Of a DNA stretch of 62,791 nt, positions 34,729-44,800 are shown one piece after another. The position numbers and the translations under genes were made by a program. Source of the stretch: Nitrosomonas sp. Lineage in GTDB: Bacteria; Pseudomonadota; Gammaproteobacteria; Burkholderiales; Nitrosomonadaceae. The stretch is from contig CP091135.1 of NCBI GenBank assembly GCA_021582655.1, positions 1,661,617 through 1,724,407 on the forward strand, in the 5' to 3' direction. The notes under the pieces were generated by a model, which worked only from the letters and a program-made list of their open reading frames with translations, made no database searches and was not told where the DNA came from. The first letter of the stretch is position 1. Every line of letters begins with the position of its first letter.

Positions 34729-36549
34729 TCAGGCTGCGACACGAGAAGCCCGCTTGCGCTCGTGTTCAAGAAGATAACGCTTACGGATACGAATTGTTTT
34801 CGGCGTAATTTCCACCAGCTCGTCATCAGCGATGAATTCGATTGCAGATTCCAGTGTCAGCAGAATCGGCGGTGTCAGCACGATCGCTTCATCCGTTCCC
34901 GATGCGCGAATATTGGTCAATTGCTTACCTTTGATCGGATTTACCACCAAATCGTTATCTCGTGTGTGAATACCGATTACCATACCCTCATACAGACGCT
35001 CTCCCGGGTTTACAAACATGCGACCGCGGTCTTGTAATTTCCAGAGCGCATACGCAACCGCTTCGCCGTGTTCAGCGGAAATCAACACCCCGTTTCTGCG
35101 CGGCGGTATATCGGCTTTCATTGGTGCAAATTCGTCGAACACATGACTCATCAAGCCGATACCACGTGTCATGGTCATGAATTCGGATTGAAAGCCGATC
35201 AAACCGCGTGCCGGAATGCGATAATCCAATCGCACGCGTCCTTTGGCGTCTGATACCATATCTTGTAAATCCCCGCGCCGAGCGCCCAATGCTTCCATCA
35301 CCGCACCTTGATGAGCCTCTTCGACATCCACGGTCAGCAATTCGAACGGTTCGCATTTCACGCCGTCGATTTCCCGAATCACCACATGCGGACGTGATAC
35401 GGCCAATTCATATCCTTCACGGCGCATATTTTCCAAGAGAATCGTCAGATGCAATTCACCTCGTCCGGAAATCAAAAAAGAATCGGTTTCAGAAGTCTCG
35501 TCCATGCGCAACGCAACATTGGTCAGCAATTCTTTCTCCAAACGCTCGCGCAATTGACGGCTGGTTACGAATTTACCTTCCTGCCCGGCGAACGGTGACG
35601 TATTCACCTGAAAGGTCATGGTCAATGTGGGCTCATCCACTGCAAGCATTGGTAGTGCTTCCGGTTGATCGACATCCGCCAGCGTAGTGCCTATGCTCAA
35701 TTCATCGATACCATTGATCAACACGATGTCCCCGGCCAAGGATTCTTTTGTTTGCACCCGTTCCAGGCCATGAAAACCAAGCACCTGATTAACTTTTGCT
35801 TTTTTTGGCGCTTTATCGCCCATCAATACCATTACTTCCTGTCCCGGCCTCAATTTGCCCCGATGGATGCGGCCAATACCGATACGCCCGACAAAGCTGG
35901 AATAGTCCAACGCGCTGATTTGCAATTGCAGCGGCCCGTCGGGATTGCCGGAAGGCGCCGGCACATGTTGCAGGACCGTATCAAACAACGGACGCATATC
36001 GCTATTCGGCTTACCGGGATCCAGCGACGCAAAACCGTTCAGTGCCGAAGCATAGACGACGGGAAAATCGAGTTGTTCGTCGCTGGCGCCAAGTTTGTCG
36101 AACAAATCGAATGTTTGATCGACAACCCAATCGGCGCGTGCACCAGGTCGGTCGATTTTGTTGATAACGACGATAGGACGCAAACCCTGTGCGAGCGCTT
36201 TCTTAGTAACAAAACGCGTCTGCGGCATCGGGCCTTCAACCGCATCGACCAGCAACAAAACACCATCGACCATCGATAATACCCGCTCGACTTCACCGCC
36301 AAAATCCGCGTGGCCGGGCGTATCAACGATGTTGATATGCACGCCCTCATAATCAATCGCGCAATTTTTGGCTAAAATGGTTATGCCACGTTCGCGTTCA
36401 ATATCATTGGAATCCATCACCCGCTCGGAGATTTGTTGGTGCGCGGCAAAGGTGCCGGCTTGGTGCAACAATTTATCAACCAAGGTGGTTTTGCCGTGAT
36501 CGACATGCGCAATGATAGCGATATTGCGGATTGGACGTGACATAGACAT
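34729..36549 (-). CDS. typA: TypA/BipA ribosome-associated translational GTPase
   Basis: This 606-residue protein is full length for the family. It has G1 motif AHVDHGKTT (residues ~14-22), switch [21 protein letters not shown] (G4), EF-Tu-like domain II, EF-G-like domains III and V, and the BipA-specific C-terminal domain ([41 protein letters not shown]). BipA helps 50S assembly under stress and low temperature. The start at 36549 is preceded by AAGGAA. It ends in a basic RKRASRVAA tail. It is divergent from the ornithine cyclodeaminase-like gene. Confidence 0.96.
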   Translation of the reverse strand: MSMSRPIRNIAIIAHVDHGKTTLVDKLLHQAGTFAAHQQISERVMDSNDIERERGITILAKNCAIDYEGVHINIVDTPGHADFGGEVERVLSMVDGVLLLVDAVEGPMPQTRFVTKKALAQGLRPIVVINKIDRPGARADWVVDQTFDLFDKLGASDEQLDFPVVYASALNGFASLDPGKPNSDMRPLFDTVLQHVPAPSGNPDGPLQLQISALDYSSFVGRIGIGRIHRGKLRPGQEVMVLMGDKAPKKAKVNQVLGFHGLERVQTKESLAGDIVLINGIDELSIGTTLADVDQPEALPMLAVDEPTLTMTFQVNTSPFAGQEGKFVTSRQLRERLEKELLTNVALRMDETSETDSFLISGRGELHLTILLENMRREGYELAVSRPHVVIREIDGVKCEPFELLTVDVEEAHQGAVMEALGARRGDLQDMVSDAKGRVRLDYRIPARGLIGFQSEFMTMTRGIGLMSHVFDEFAPMKADIPPRRNGVLISAEHGEAVAYALWKLQDRGRMFVNPGERLYEGMVIGIHTRDNDLVVNPIKGKQLTNIRASGTDEAIVLTPPILLTLESAIEFIADDELVEITPKTIRIRKRYLLEHERKRASRVAA

Positions 36550-36668
36550 ACGATAATTCCTTAAAAAAATAGGCCGTTAGTAACGGAAGTGGGGGCGACA
36601 TTATAACAGTCGATTGTTAAGATAGCTAATATCGCCCGCCCAATCGATCTGGAAATTGGTGCAAACAA

Positions 36669-37631
36669 ATGACGACAATGATTCGGTATTTATCGCAAAG
36701 TTCACTGCAAGATCTGCAGCTATCCACCGGTGAAATTGTTGCAAGCATCGAGCGGATATTGCTCGAACAAACCCGGCAGCATGCCTGGAATGCTCCCAAA
36801 GCTGTCATCACGCCCCCCGACGGCCGCTATGCGATGGCCACACTCGCGGTCGCCGACAACCCACCGATCCTTGCCGTCAAGGCACTGGTGTTGAATCCGG
36901 ATAATCCGCTGCACGGCTTTCCGAGTATCAACGCATTGATTACTTTGCTTGATAGCCGCACCGGTGTGCCGCTTGCAGTTGTCGATGGCAACTGGGTTAC
37001 CGCAATGCGCACCGCCGGGTTGAGTGCGGTAGCCGCGAAGCGGCTTGCACGACCGGATGCTTCCATCGCGGCCTTCATCGGGTGCGGTGTACAGGCGCAT
37101 AGCCATTTGCGGGTACTGGCAGATTTGTTCCCGCTGACGCACATCAAAGCATTCGGCCGTGGTACGGCAAGTCGGGATCAATTTTGCCGGGATGCCGAAA
37201 ACATGGGGTTTTCGGTAAATGCAACCCAAACCGCGCACCAAGCCATTTGCGACGCGGATTTGATCGTTACTTCGGTAACATTGTCGCCGCAATTGGTTCC
37301 GTTTCTCGATGCACGCTGGCTCAAGCCCGGCGCATTCGTCACCATGACCGATTTGGCCGCGCCTTGGCTGGCGCAAAGCATGGATGCATTAGATCGGATT
37401 ATCGTCGATGATTTGCAGCAAGAAACCAGCATGCCAAAGCCACTGGTTGATCCCAAGCTGGTGTCGGGCGACTTGGCCGGCTTGGTCGCAGGCAGTGCAA
37501 CCGGCCGCCGCAATGACGCAGAGAAAATAGCGTTTGTTTTCCGGGGATTGGCTTTGGGTGATCTGGCCGTAGCCGGATTAGCCTACCGGCGTGCTTGTGA
37601 AGCCACCCGGGGTACGATGATTACCGCATAA
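36669..37631 (+). CDS. Ornithine cyclodeaminase/mu-crystallin family protein
   Basis: This 320-residue protein has the family N-terminal half (AVADNPPILAVKALVLNPDNPLHGFPSINALITLLDSRTGVPLAVVDGNWVTAMRTAGLSAVAAKRLA) and an NAD(P)-binding Rossmann segment (AAFIGCGVQAHSHLRVL, GxGxQA). Members are ornithine cyclodeaminases or ketimine/pyrroline-2-carboxylate reductases, so the exact reaction cannot be assigned. Start is at ATG 36669; ATG 36678 is an alternative, and no strong ribosome site supports either. It converges with the small membrane protein, the stops 3 bases apart. Confidence 0.86.
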   Translation: MTTMIRYLSQSSLQDLQLSTGEIVASIERILLEQTRQHAWNAPKAVITPPDGRYAMATLAVADNPPILAVKALVLNPDNPLHGFPSINALITLLDSRTGVPLAVVDGNWVTAMRTAGLSAVAAKRLARPDASIAAFIGCGVQAHSHLRVLADLFPLTHIKAFGRGTASRDQFCRDAENMGFSVNATQTAHQAICDADLIVTSVTLSPQLVPFLDARWLKPGAFVTMTDLAAPWLAQSMDALDRIIVDDLQQETSMPKPLVDPKLVSGDLAGLVAGSATGRRNDAEKIAFVFRGLALGDLAVAGLAYRRACEATRGTMITA

Positions 37632-37634
37632 CGG

Positions 37635-37829
37635 CTATTGCTCTTTGTCCGCACCCGACATTAAAAACTTTACCAGCAACGCAAAAACAAATGGGATCAT
37701 ACTCAACGCGGTTACCATGTAATGTTCAGCGGTAAACTGATCACCTTCGTCCATAATAATGTAACCAAAAAAAATCATGATCGGAAACATGATGGCCAAA
37801 ATCTGTATCAACATAAGTACACGTTTCAT
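37635..37829 (-). CDS. Small inner-membrane protein, two predicted helices
   Basis: 64 residues, MKRVLMLIQILAIMFPIMIFFGYIIMDEGDQFTAEHYMVTALSMIPFVFALLVKFLMSGADKEQ, with hydrophobic segments at about 4-24 and 38-58. I do not recognize a family. ATG 37829 is preferred to an upstream ATG at 37901 because the added residues look like translated leader DNA; AGAGAA lies upstream. Confidence 0.55.
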   Translation of the reverse strand: MKRVLMLIQILAIMFPIMIFFGYIIMDEGDQFTAEHYMVTALSMIPFVFALLVKFLMSGADKEQ

Positions 37830-38042
37830 CTGAGATAGGTTCTCTTTATAAAAAATTGAATGATCGCCAGCGCTTTCTGGCGGCTCAAATTGTAAAAACA
37901 TCGCGGTAATTGTAGCAAAACAGAATCGTACTCCGGATCCCGATATTGCATTTGCCGTTTTACCGGCATACCCTGTGAAATCCGTCAGCGTCAGTCATGT
38001 TAAAATCAGACGATTTTGGGTTGCGGCCATGCATTTCGCGCT

Positions 38043-39554
38043 ATGAAAAATAATTATCTTGAAAGAATACTGACTGCACAAGTATACGATGTGGCGATAG
38101 AAAGCCCGCTGGAGCGGATCGCCAACTTATCGGAGCGCATTCACAATCAAGTCTTACTGAAACGGGAGGATTTACAGCAAGTTTTTTCCTTCAAGTTACG
38201 GGGCGCTTATAACAAGATGATCAAATTATCGCCAGCGGTACGTAACCGCGGCGTCGTGGCCGCCTCCGCCGGAAACCATGCGCAAGGCGTGGCACTGGCC
38301 GCCAGGCGGCTCAATTGCTCCGCAACCATCGTGATGCCGGTAACCACACCGCAGATTAAGGTTCATGCGGTAATGGGCCATGGCGCCACGGTCGTTTTGC
38401 ATGGCGATTCATATAACGATGCTTACGAGCACGCCGCCATGCTGGCAAAAGACGAGCAAACCACCTTTGTGCATCCGTACGATGATCCCGATGTCATTGC
38501 CGGACAAGGAACTATCGGCATGGAAATATTACGCCAGCACACTGGCGCGATCCATGCCATTTTTGCCCCGATTGGCGGAGGCGGATTGATTGCAGGAATT
38601 GCGGCCTACGTGAAGCGGCTGTACCCGAAAATCAAGATCATCGGTGTGGAACCGGTGGATTCGGATGCAATGTACCGTTCGTTGCAAAGCGGACGCCGGA
38701 TCAAACTGGCGCAAGTCGGATTATTCGCCGACGGTGTCGCAGTGCGCCATGTGGGCAAGGAAACCTTCCGATTGTGCCGTGAACTGGTGGATGAAGTGAT
38801 GCTGGTCGATACCGATGCGATTTGCGCGGCGATCAAGGATGTCTTCGAAGATACGCGCACTATTCTGGAGCCTTCCGGCGCACTTGCCGTCGCCGGTGTC
38901 AAAGCGTATGTCGCGCGCGAAAAAATGCAGCATAAAACCTTCGTAGCGATTGCATCCGGCGCCAATATGAATTTTGACCGTTTGCGGCATATTTCGGAAC
39001 GTGCGGAAATCGGCGAACAACGCGAAGCGGTGATGTCAGTGACAATTCCGGAGCAACCGGGCAGTTTCAAGAAATTCTGCAACTTGCTGGGCGCAAAAAG
39101 TATCACCGAATTCAATTACCGCTACTCGGATCCCAGCGTAGCCCATGTTTTTGTCGGTGTATCCGTCCGCAATCAAGAAGAAACGCGTAAGCTCATCGCC
39201 GAATTGAAGCAGGGCGGTTTGGCCACGGAAGATCTGAGTAACAACGAAATGGCCAAATTGCATATCCGCCATTTGGTCGGCGGCAGGGCGCATGCGGTCA
39301 ATAACGAAATCCTCTATCGTTTTGAATTTCCGGATCGCCCGAGCGCGTTGATGGATTTTCTCAACAATATGAGCCACAACTGGAATATCAGCTTGTTTCA
39401 TTATCGCAATCATGGCGCCGACTACGGCCGGGTATTGATCGGCATCCAGGTACCGCCGGAGGAAAAATCGGATTTCAAAGCGTTTTTGAACCAACTGGGT
39501 TATCGCTATTGGGACGAAACCAAGAATCCGGCGTATAAATTATTTTTAGGATAA
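38043..39554 (+). CDS. ilvA: Biosynthetic threonine ammonia-lyase (threonine deaminase)
   Basis: This 503-residue PLP enzyme converts threonine to 2-oxobutanoate, the first step of isoleucine synthesis. The PLP lysine lies in SFKLRGAYNKM, followed by AGNHAQGVALAA and the GGGGL phosphate-binding loop (PIGGGGLIAGIA). Two ACT-like regulatory domains follow (about residues 330-410 and 425-503), as in the isoleucine-inhibited biosynthetic form. ATG 38043 matches the usual N-terminus; an upstream in-frame TTG at 38016 is less likely. No strong ribosome site is visible. Confidence 0.95.
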   Translation: MKNNYLERILTAQVYDVAIESPLERIANLSERIHNQVLLKREDLQQVFSFKLRGAYNKMIKLSPAVRNRGVVAASAGNHAQGVALAARRLNCSATIVMPVTTPQIKVHAVMGHGATVVLHGDSYNDAYEHAAMLAKDEQTTFVHPYDDPDVIAGQGTIGMEILRQHTGAIHAIFAPIGGGGLIAGIAAYVKRLYPKIKIIGVEPVDSDAMYRSLQSGRRIKLAQVGLFADGVAVRHVGKETFRLCRELVDEVMLVDTDAICAAIKDVFEDTRTILEPSGALAVAGVKAYVAREKMQHKTFVAIASGANMNFDRLRHISERAEIGEQREAVMSVTIPEQPGSFKKFCNLLGAKSITEFNYRYSDPSVAHVFVGVSVRNQEETRKLIAELKQGGLATEDLSNNEMAKLHIRHLVGGRAHAVNNEILYRFEFPDRPSALMDFLNNMSHNWNISLFHYRNHGADYGRVLIGIQVPPEEKSDFKAFLNQLGYRYWDETKNPAYKLFLG

Positions 39555-39717
39555 TTTTCCACGAGAATTCCGGTTTCTCAATAAACCTGATTTTGGGGGT
39601 CTTTTTCTGTATTTGATTGCACTTTTCAACCGGTAAGCTATCCATTGGCATGATGCATCCGCATTATCGATAGATTCAAAACTCAAACAGATTCGAGGCG
39701 TTTGGCTGGAGGAAGCA

Positions 39718-41820
39718 ATGGAAAAGGATTTTTCTAAAATGAATTTATCTACCGGGCTGGTTACACTGAGGAAAAAATTACCGGCGATAGCGGCCAGGAA
39801 AAATATTTTCCGTTCCGCTTCCGTTCTCAATAACAGCTTAGCCATCAGCGGTTTCTTGCTGATGGTGACCGTATTGCTCGTAATTGCGCAAACCTGGAGC
39901 ATCCATTACGCACGGCAACATGCGGCACTGCCCGGGTTTGTTGCGCAGCTGCAAACCCAGCATCTCCGTATCGCCAATGCCGTCGAACACACTCTGAACG
40001 GAGATGAAGACACATTCACCGCATTAAACGACGATTTTCACCGGTTGAGCCGGGATATTGCAGCTTTGGTGCAAGGCAGCACATTCCGCCATGATCAATG
40101 GGTTTCCACAATCGATTATCTACATCTGGCAAGCCTTGGCGAATATCATAGCCATTGGCGGCAAATGGAAAAAAAAATCAGGGTGATTTTAAACCAACGG
40201 GAATCGGTATTGCGGCTCAACAATGGTATCAAGGCGATCTCGGTCAGTTATAACCAATTAATCCGGCGCGCTGACGAGTTGACCGACTACATGACGCAAG
40301 TCGGCAACATGCCCCAAGAAACACGTGCGATTGAGATGATCAAAATGCATGCACGCACTATTGCCCGGAATGTCAAAATGCTGCAGCAGCTCGACGCGCC
40401 ACTGCCCGAAATCTCCCAGCAATTAATCCAGGATCACGCGCAAATTTCAGCCATGGTACAAACGTTGCGCCAAGGCTATAACGGTCTGGGCACAGCCTCC
40501 AATAAGGACGAGACGATTCAGGATCTAATCTCGCATCTCTACGCGCTGCTGGCCAAATTCGACGACCATATGCATGTTCTGCAGCAGGAGCTTCCTATGG
40601 CATACGCGTTGCAACCGGTCATCGAAGCGGTCGTCTCTCAAACAGACGTCAGTCTGTCCGAACTGGACGCACTGATCGGCGAAATCCGGCGCGAAATCCG
40701 GCAAACGGCGGATTTATTCGATATCGCGATTTATCTCCTCGGTATGTGCGCGATTGCGGCGTTGGCGCTGCTCATCCGATCGATGCATCGCAATGCACAG
40801 TACCAGGATTGGCTTAACCGGAATGAAATTCAAAAAACCCAGCAAGCAATCGTGCTGTTGCTGGATGACATGAAAAGAATCGCCGACGGCGATCTGACAG
40901 TGCGTACGGACATTACCGCCAACACTACCGGTGCGATTGCGGATGCCATCAACTGCACCATCGAAGAATTGCATACACTGGTTGAGCAAGTCAATCAAGC
41001 AACCGAGTTGGTTGTCAAAGCATCGAGTCAGGCGCAGCAGGTTTCTTCGGGATTGCTCACGGCGGCGCAACATCAAACGGAAAAAATCGAACAAAGCACG
41101 CTGGCGGTTTTGGGGATGACGGAATCGATCAGCGACATATCCGATTTTGCAGCGGAATCCGCCAAAGTTGCCAAGCAATCGCTGGCCACCGCGGAAAAGG
41201 GCGCAGCCGCAGTTCGTGAAACGATTGACGGTATGAACGATATCCGTACACATATCCAGGATACCGCCAAGCGGATCAAACGCCTGGGCGAGAGCTCACA
41301 AGAAATCGGCGAAATCGTCGCATTGATCTCAGAAATCACGGAACAAACCAACGTGCTGGCATTAAATGCAGCCCTGCAAGCTACCGCCGCCGGCGAAGCC
41401 GGACACGGCTTTACCATCATCGCACAAGAGGTTCAGCGGTTGGCCGAGCGCTCCACGGAGGCCAGCAAGCAGATCAGCGAGTTAATCGTCACCATTCAAG
41501 GCGATACCCAGGATGCCATCGCGGCAATGGAAAGATGCGCATTAGGTGTAGCGAAAGGGGCCAAGCGTTCGGATGCCGCGGGACGCGCTTTGGAAGAAAT
41601 CGAGCAGGTATCGAAGCAACTGGCACAACTGGTTGCCAATATCTTCGATATCACGAATACACAAACACGGGCAGCGCACAAGGTGGTTGCCAATATGGAA
41701 GGAATTCTCCATATTACCCGGCAAAATACCGAAGGCACCACCAAAACCGCCGCATCGATCAAGCAGATCAGCGGTTTTGCCTCGGAATTGAAAGCCTCGG
41801 TCTCCAATTTCAAAGTATGA
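39718..41820 (+). CDS. pilJ: PilJ-type methyl-accepting chemotaxis protein for type IV pili
   Basis: This 700-residue receptor has one membrane segment at about residues 40-60, a periplasmic PilJ sensor region (to ~330), a second membrane segment (LFDIAIYLLGMCAIAALALLI, ~335-355), a HAMP-like region and a C-terminal signalling domain with the hairpin tip ISEITEQTNVLALNAALQATAAGEAGHGFTIIAQEVQRLAERS. It passes surface or pilus signals to the ChpA kinase encoded 39 bases downstream. GGAGGAAGC precedes the ATG. Other pil-chp genes (pilG, pilH, pilI) are not in the window. Confidence 0.95.
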   Translation: MEKDFSKMNLSTGLVTLRKKLPAIAARKNIFRSASVLNNSLAISGFLLMVTVLLVIAQTWSIHYARQHAALPGFVAQLQTQHLRIANAVEHTLNGDEDTFTALNDDFHRLSRDIAALVQGSTFRHDQWVSTIDYLHLASLGEYHSHWRQMEKKIRVILNQRESVLRLNNGIKAISVSYNQLIRRADELTDYMTQVGNMPQETRAIEMIKMHARTIARNVKMLQQLDAPLPEISQQLIQDHAQISAMVQTLRQGYNGLGTASNKDETIQDLISHLYALLAKFDDHMHVLQQELPMAYALQPVIEAVVSQTDVSLSELDALIGEIRREIRQTADLFDIAIYLLGMCAIAALALLIRSMHRNAQYQDWLNRNEIQKTQQAIVLLLDDMKRIADGDLTVRTDITANTTGAIADAINCTIEELHTLVEQVNQATELVVKASSQAQQVSSGLLTAAQHQTEKIEQSTLAVLGMTESISDISDFAAESAKVAKQSLATAEKGAAAVRETIDGMNDIRTHIQDTAKRIKRLGESSQEIGEIVALISEITEQTNVLALNAALQATAAGEAGHGFTIIAQEVQRLAERSTEASKQISELIVTIQGDTQDAIAAMERCALGVAKGAKRSDAAGRALEEIEQVSKQLAQLVANIFDITNTQTRAAHKVVANMEGILHITRQNTEGTTKTAASIKQISGFASELKASVSNFKV

Positions 41821-41859
41821 GCGCATCCCGATTTCAATAAGCATTGAGGGCAACTGGTC

Positions 41860-44800
41860 ATGACCGCGCAGCCAAGACTGAATATCTCCGCGATTATTGG
41901 AATCAAAGATGGCATCGATCAGGTTTTTGCATTGATCGAGCAAAGCTTGGAGGTCTATAGCAAGCATCCGGATAATGATAAATTCATCCGGGACTGCAAA
42001 AATTATATCCACCAGCTGAACGGCTTGCTCGAAATGCTGAACCTGACGAGCATTACCGTCGTCACGGAAAAGCTGGAGCAAGTCGTCGATGCGCTCATTA
42101 TCAAGCGCATCCAGCCGGATCCATCGGTCATCGATGCGCTAAAGCGATCCACCAAAGCGTTGCTGTTCTATCTGAACGAACTGATCGACGGTGCGGAAGA
42201 AAATCCTTTGCGTTTGTTTCCGGCGTATCACACACTGATGCAGGCGTATGGTTACGCAAACGCGCCTGAAAGCGACTTATTTTTTCCACGGCTGACCGCC
42301 GAGCCGACACTCAAAATGCAAGTAACGCATCTCGATGCGCATTCCGTCGCTTCCTTGGCAAGACAATTAGGCGTCGAATATCAGGCCGGCTTGCTCAAAT
42401 GGCTGCGCGACCCGTCCAAACCGGAAGGGTTACGCCGGATGGCCGGGGTGGTTGAACGCCTGGAAGAGTTTCCCGGAACAATCGAACAACGTGCATTCTG
42501 GTGGGTGGCGGGCGGCTTTCTGGAAGATTTACTGCACTTGGACGACGATCAAATTGAGCTCGCAGTGCGCCGGTTATGCGGAAAAATTGAACAAACCATT
42601 CGCCATCTTGCTGCCGGCGCCGCGGACAATACCCATCTGCTGATGCGCGAGTTGTTATACCGCATCGCGCAAAGCAACGCACCGGGACAACGCATCGCCG
42701 AAATCAAGCGCTGTTATACCTGGCCCGGTCAAGACCCGCGTGCCTTGACATTCGAGCAATCGGAAACCATCAACCCGGTACTTGAGCGTCTGCGCGACAC
42801 GCTGATGCAGACCAATGACATTTGGCGCGAGCATTGCGCCGGTCAGGAAGGCGGCCTGACTTCTTTGTCCGAGTATGTCGATTGGCTCGGCTATCAGGCG
42901 CGACAAACCGACTGCGCCCCGTTGGTCAAATTGATCGATGCGATCGGCAGCACGGTCGTCAATTTACAGGCACAGCCTCATGATATGAGTGAAGAGCTGG
43001 CCATGGAAATGGCAACGGCGTTATTGCTGGTAGAAAGCATTATCGATAATTTCAACAAATTGCCATCCGATTTGCCGGAGCAGGTCGGCGCACTCGCAAT
43101 CCGTTTGCAGCGTATTTCCACCAGCGATGCCGGTATCGCGGAATTACCTGCTGCGCCGTCATTTGAAACATTGGACAGTAAAACCGGAGAACAGGAATTG
43201 CTGAATCAGGTCTGCCGGGAAATGCTGTCCAATCTGGCGCAGATCGAAAACACCCTCGATCAATTCTTTTTTGAACCCGCACAACGCGAAGAGCTGATGC
43301 GATTGCCGGTACTATTCAAACAAGTATCCGGCACCTTGATCATGATGGCGCTCGAACGGGTCGATACTTTGCTGTGTCATTGCGAAAACTTGGTTAAAAA
43401 ATTATCGATCCCCGACTACGACATCGTTGAAGCCGAACAAATTTTGCTGGTAGATGGATTAAGCAGCCTGGGGTTTTTTATCGAAGCGTATCGGAGCGGA
43501 CGTCCCGACAGTTTGCAAATAGTTGAAGAAGCGCTTGCATTATTCCAACGCTCCACGGTCGCACAACCGACGCTACAGCCGGCCCATGCAGCATTCCCGG
43601 TCACCGACCGCGGATCGGATGCCACCGCCCCCCGGCAAGGAGGTGCGGCGACAACTGCCGATACCGGGATTGATGCGGAGTTACTCGCGGTATATCTCGA
43701 AGAAGCTGCACTGGTGCTCACCGATATTACGGCTAATCTGCAGCGTTGCCGAATCGATGCCGCTGACCGCCCAGCACTGATCGAACTGCGCCGCGGATTT
43801 CACACGCTTAAAGGCAGCGGCAGAATGGTCAAACTCGATGCGATGAGTGAAGTGGCATGGAGCTTGGAGCAAGTACTGACATTTTATTTAAGTCGCCAAA
43901 AACCGGCTACCGATCAACTGCTCGGCTTGATCGACCGTGCACATCACGCCTATGCCGGATGGTGCGAGAACCTGCACCGACATGGTGTCGTCGAAGTGGA
44001 CGGCAAAACACTGATACAAGCGGCAAAATCGCTGCTAGCCGAACAATCGGCAGGCAAGCCGCAACAACCGGGTAGCATCCGGGCTGATCAGCCGACGATT
44101 ATCACGACAGCAAGGGAAATTTCCCCAAGTACGAAACCGGCTGCACAAACCGCCGCACAACATTCCGTTCAGCCCGAACAAACCAGCCTGCAAACGGTTG
44201 ATGCCGTCAATCCGGAATTGCTGCAAATCTTTCTTGAAGAAACCCATGAGATCATTCCACAAATCGGAAACCGGTTACGCGGCTGGCGCATTCTACCTCA
44301 CGATGAAGATATCCATCGCGGACTATTGCGATTGCTGCATACGTTGAAAGGCAGTGCACGCATGGCGGGTGCATTACACCTCGGGGAAATGATCCATGCG
44401 ATGGAAAGCAACATTGGCGATGCCTTCCGAGAACGTTATGTTTCGGAAAAAGCGTTAGACCGACTGGAGAGTGAATTCGACACCATCAACGGCGTGATCG
44501 AACATTTGCAAAACAACCAATCCACCGCCGATGCACTTCCAGGCGTAACAACCGAGCCTACGGCAGCGTTGCCGGACAAAGCCGGACAGTTGCAGCCAAA
44601 AACGCTGCTGCGCATCAATTCCGAATTGATCGACCGGCTGGTCAATGATGCCGGCGAGACCGGCATGCTGCGCTCCAGGATCGAAACCCAGCTCAACAGC
44701 TTCAAGCAATCGTTGCAAGATCTCACAGAAAGTACACAGCGTTTGCACGATCAGCTGCGTGAAGTGGAAATTCAAGCTGAAACACAGATGCAGTCTCATT

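Noticed and set aside
35208-36279. Plus-strand frames opposite typA
   Set aside because: Antisense to a highly conserved GTPase; no independent support.
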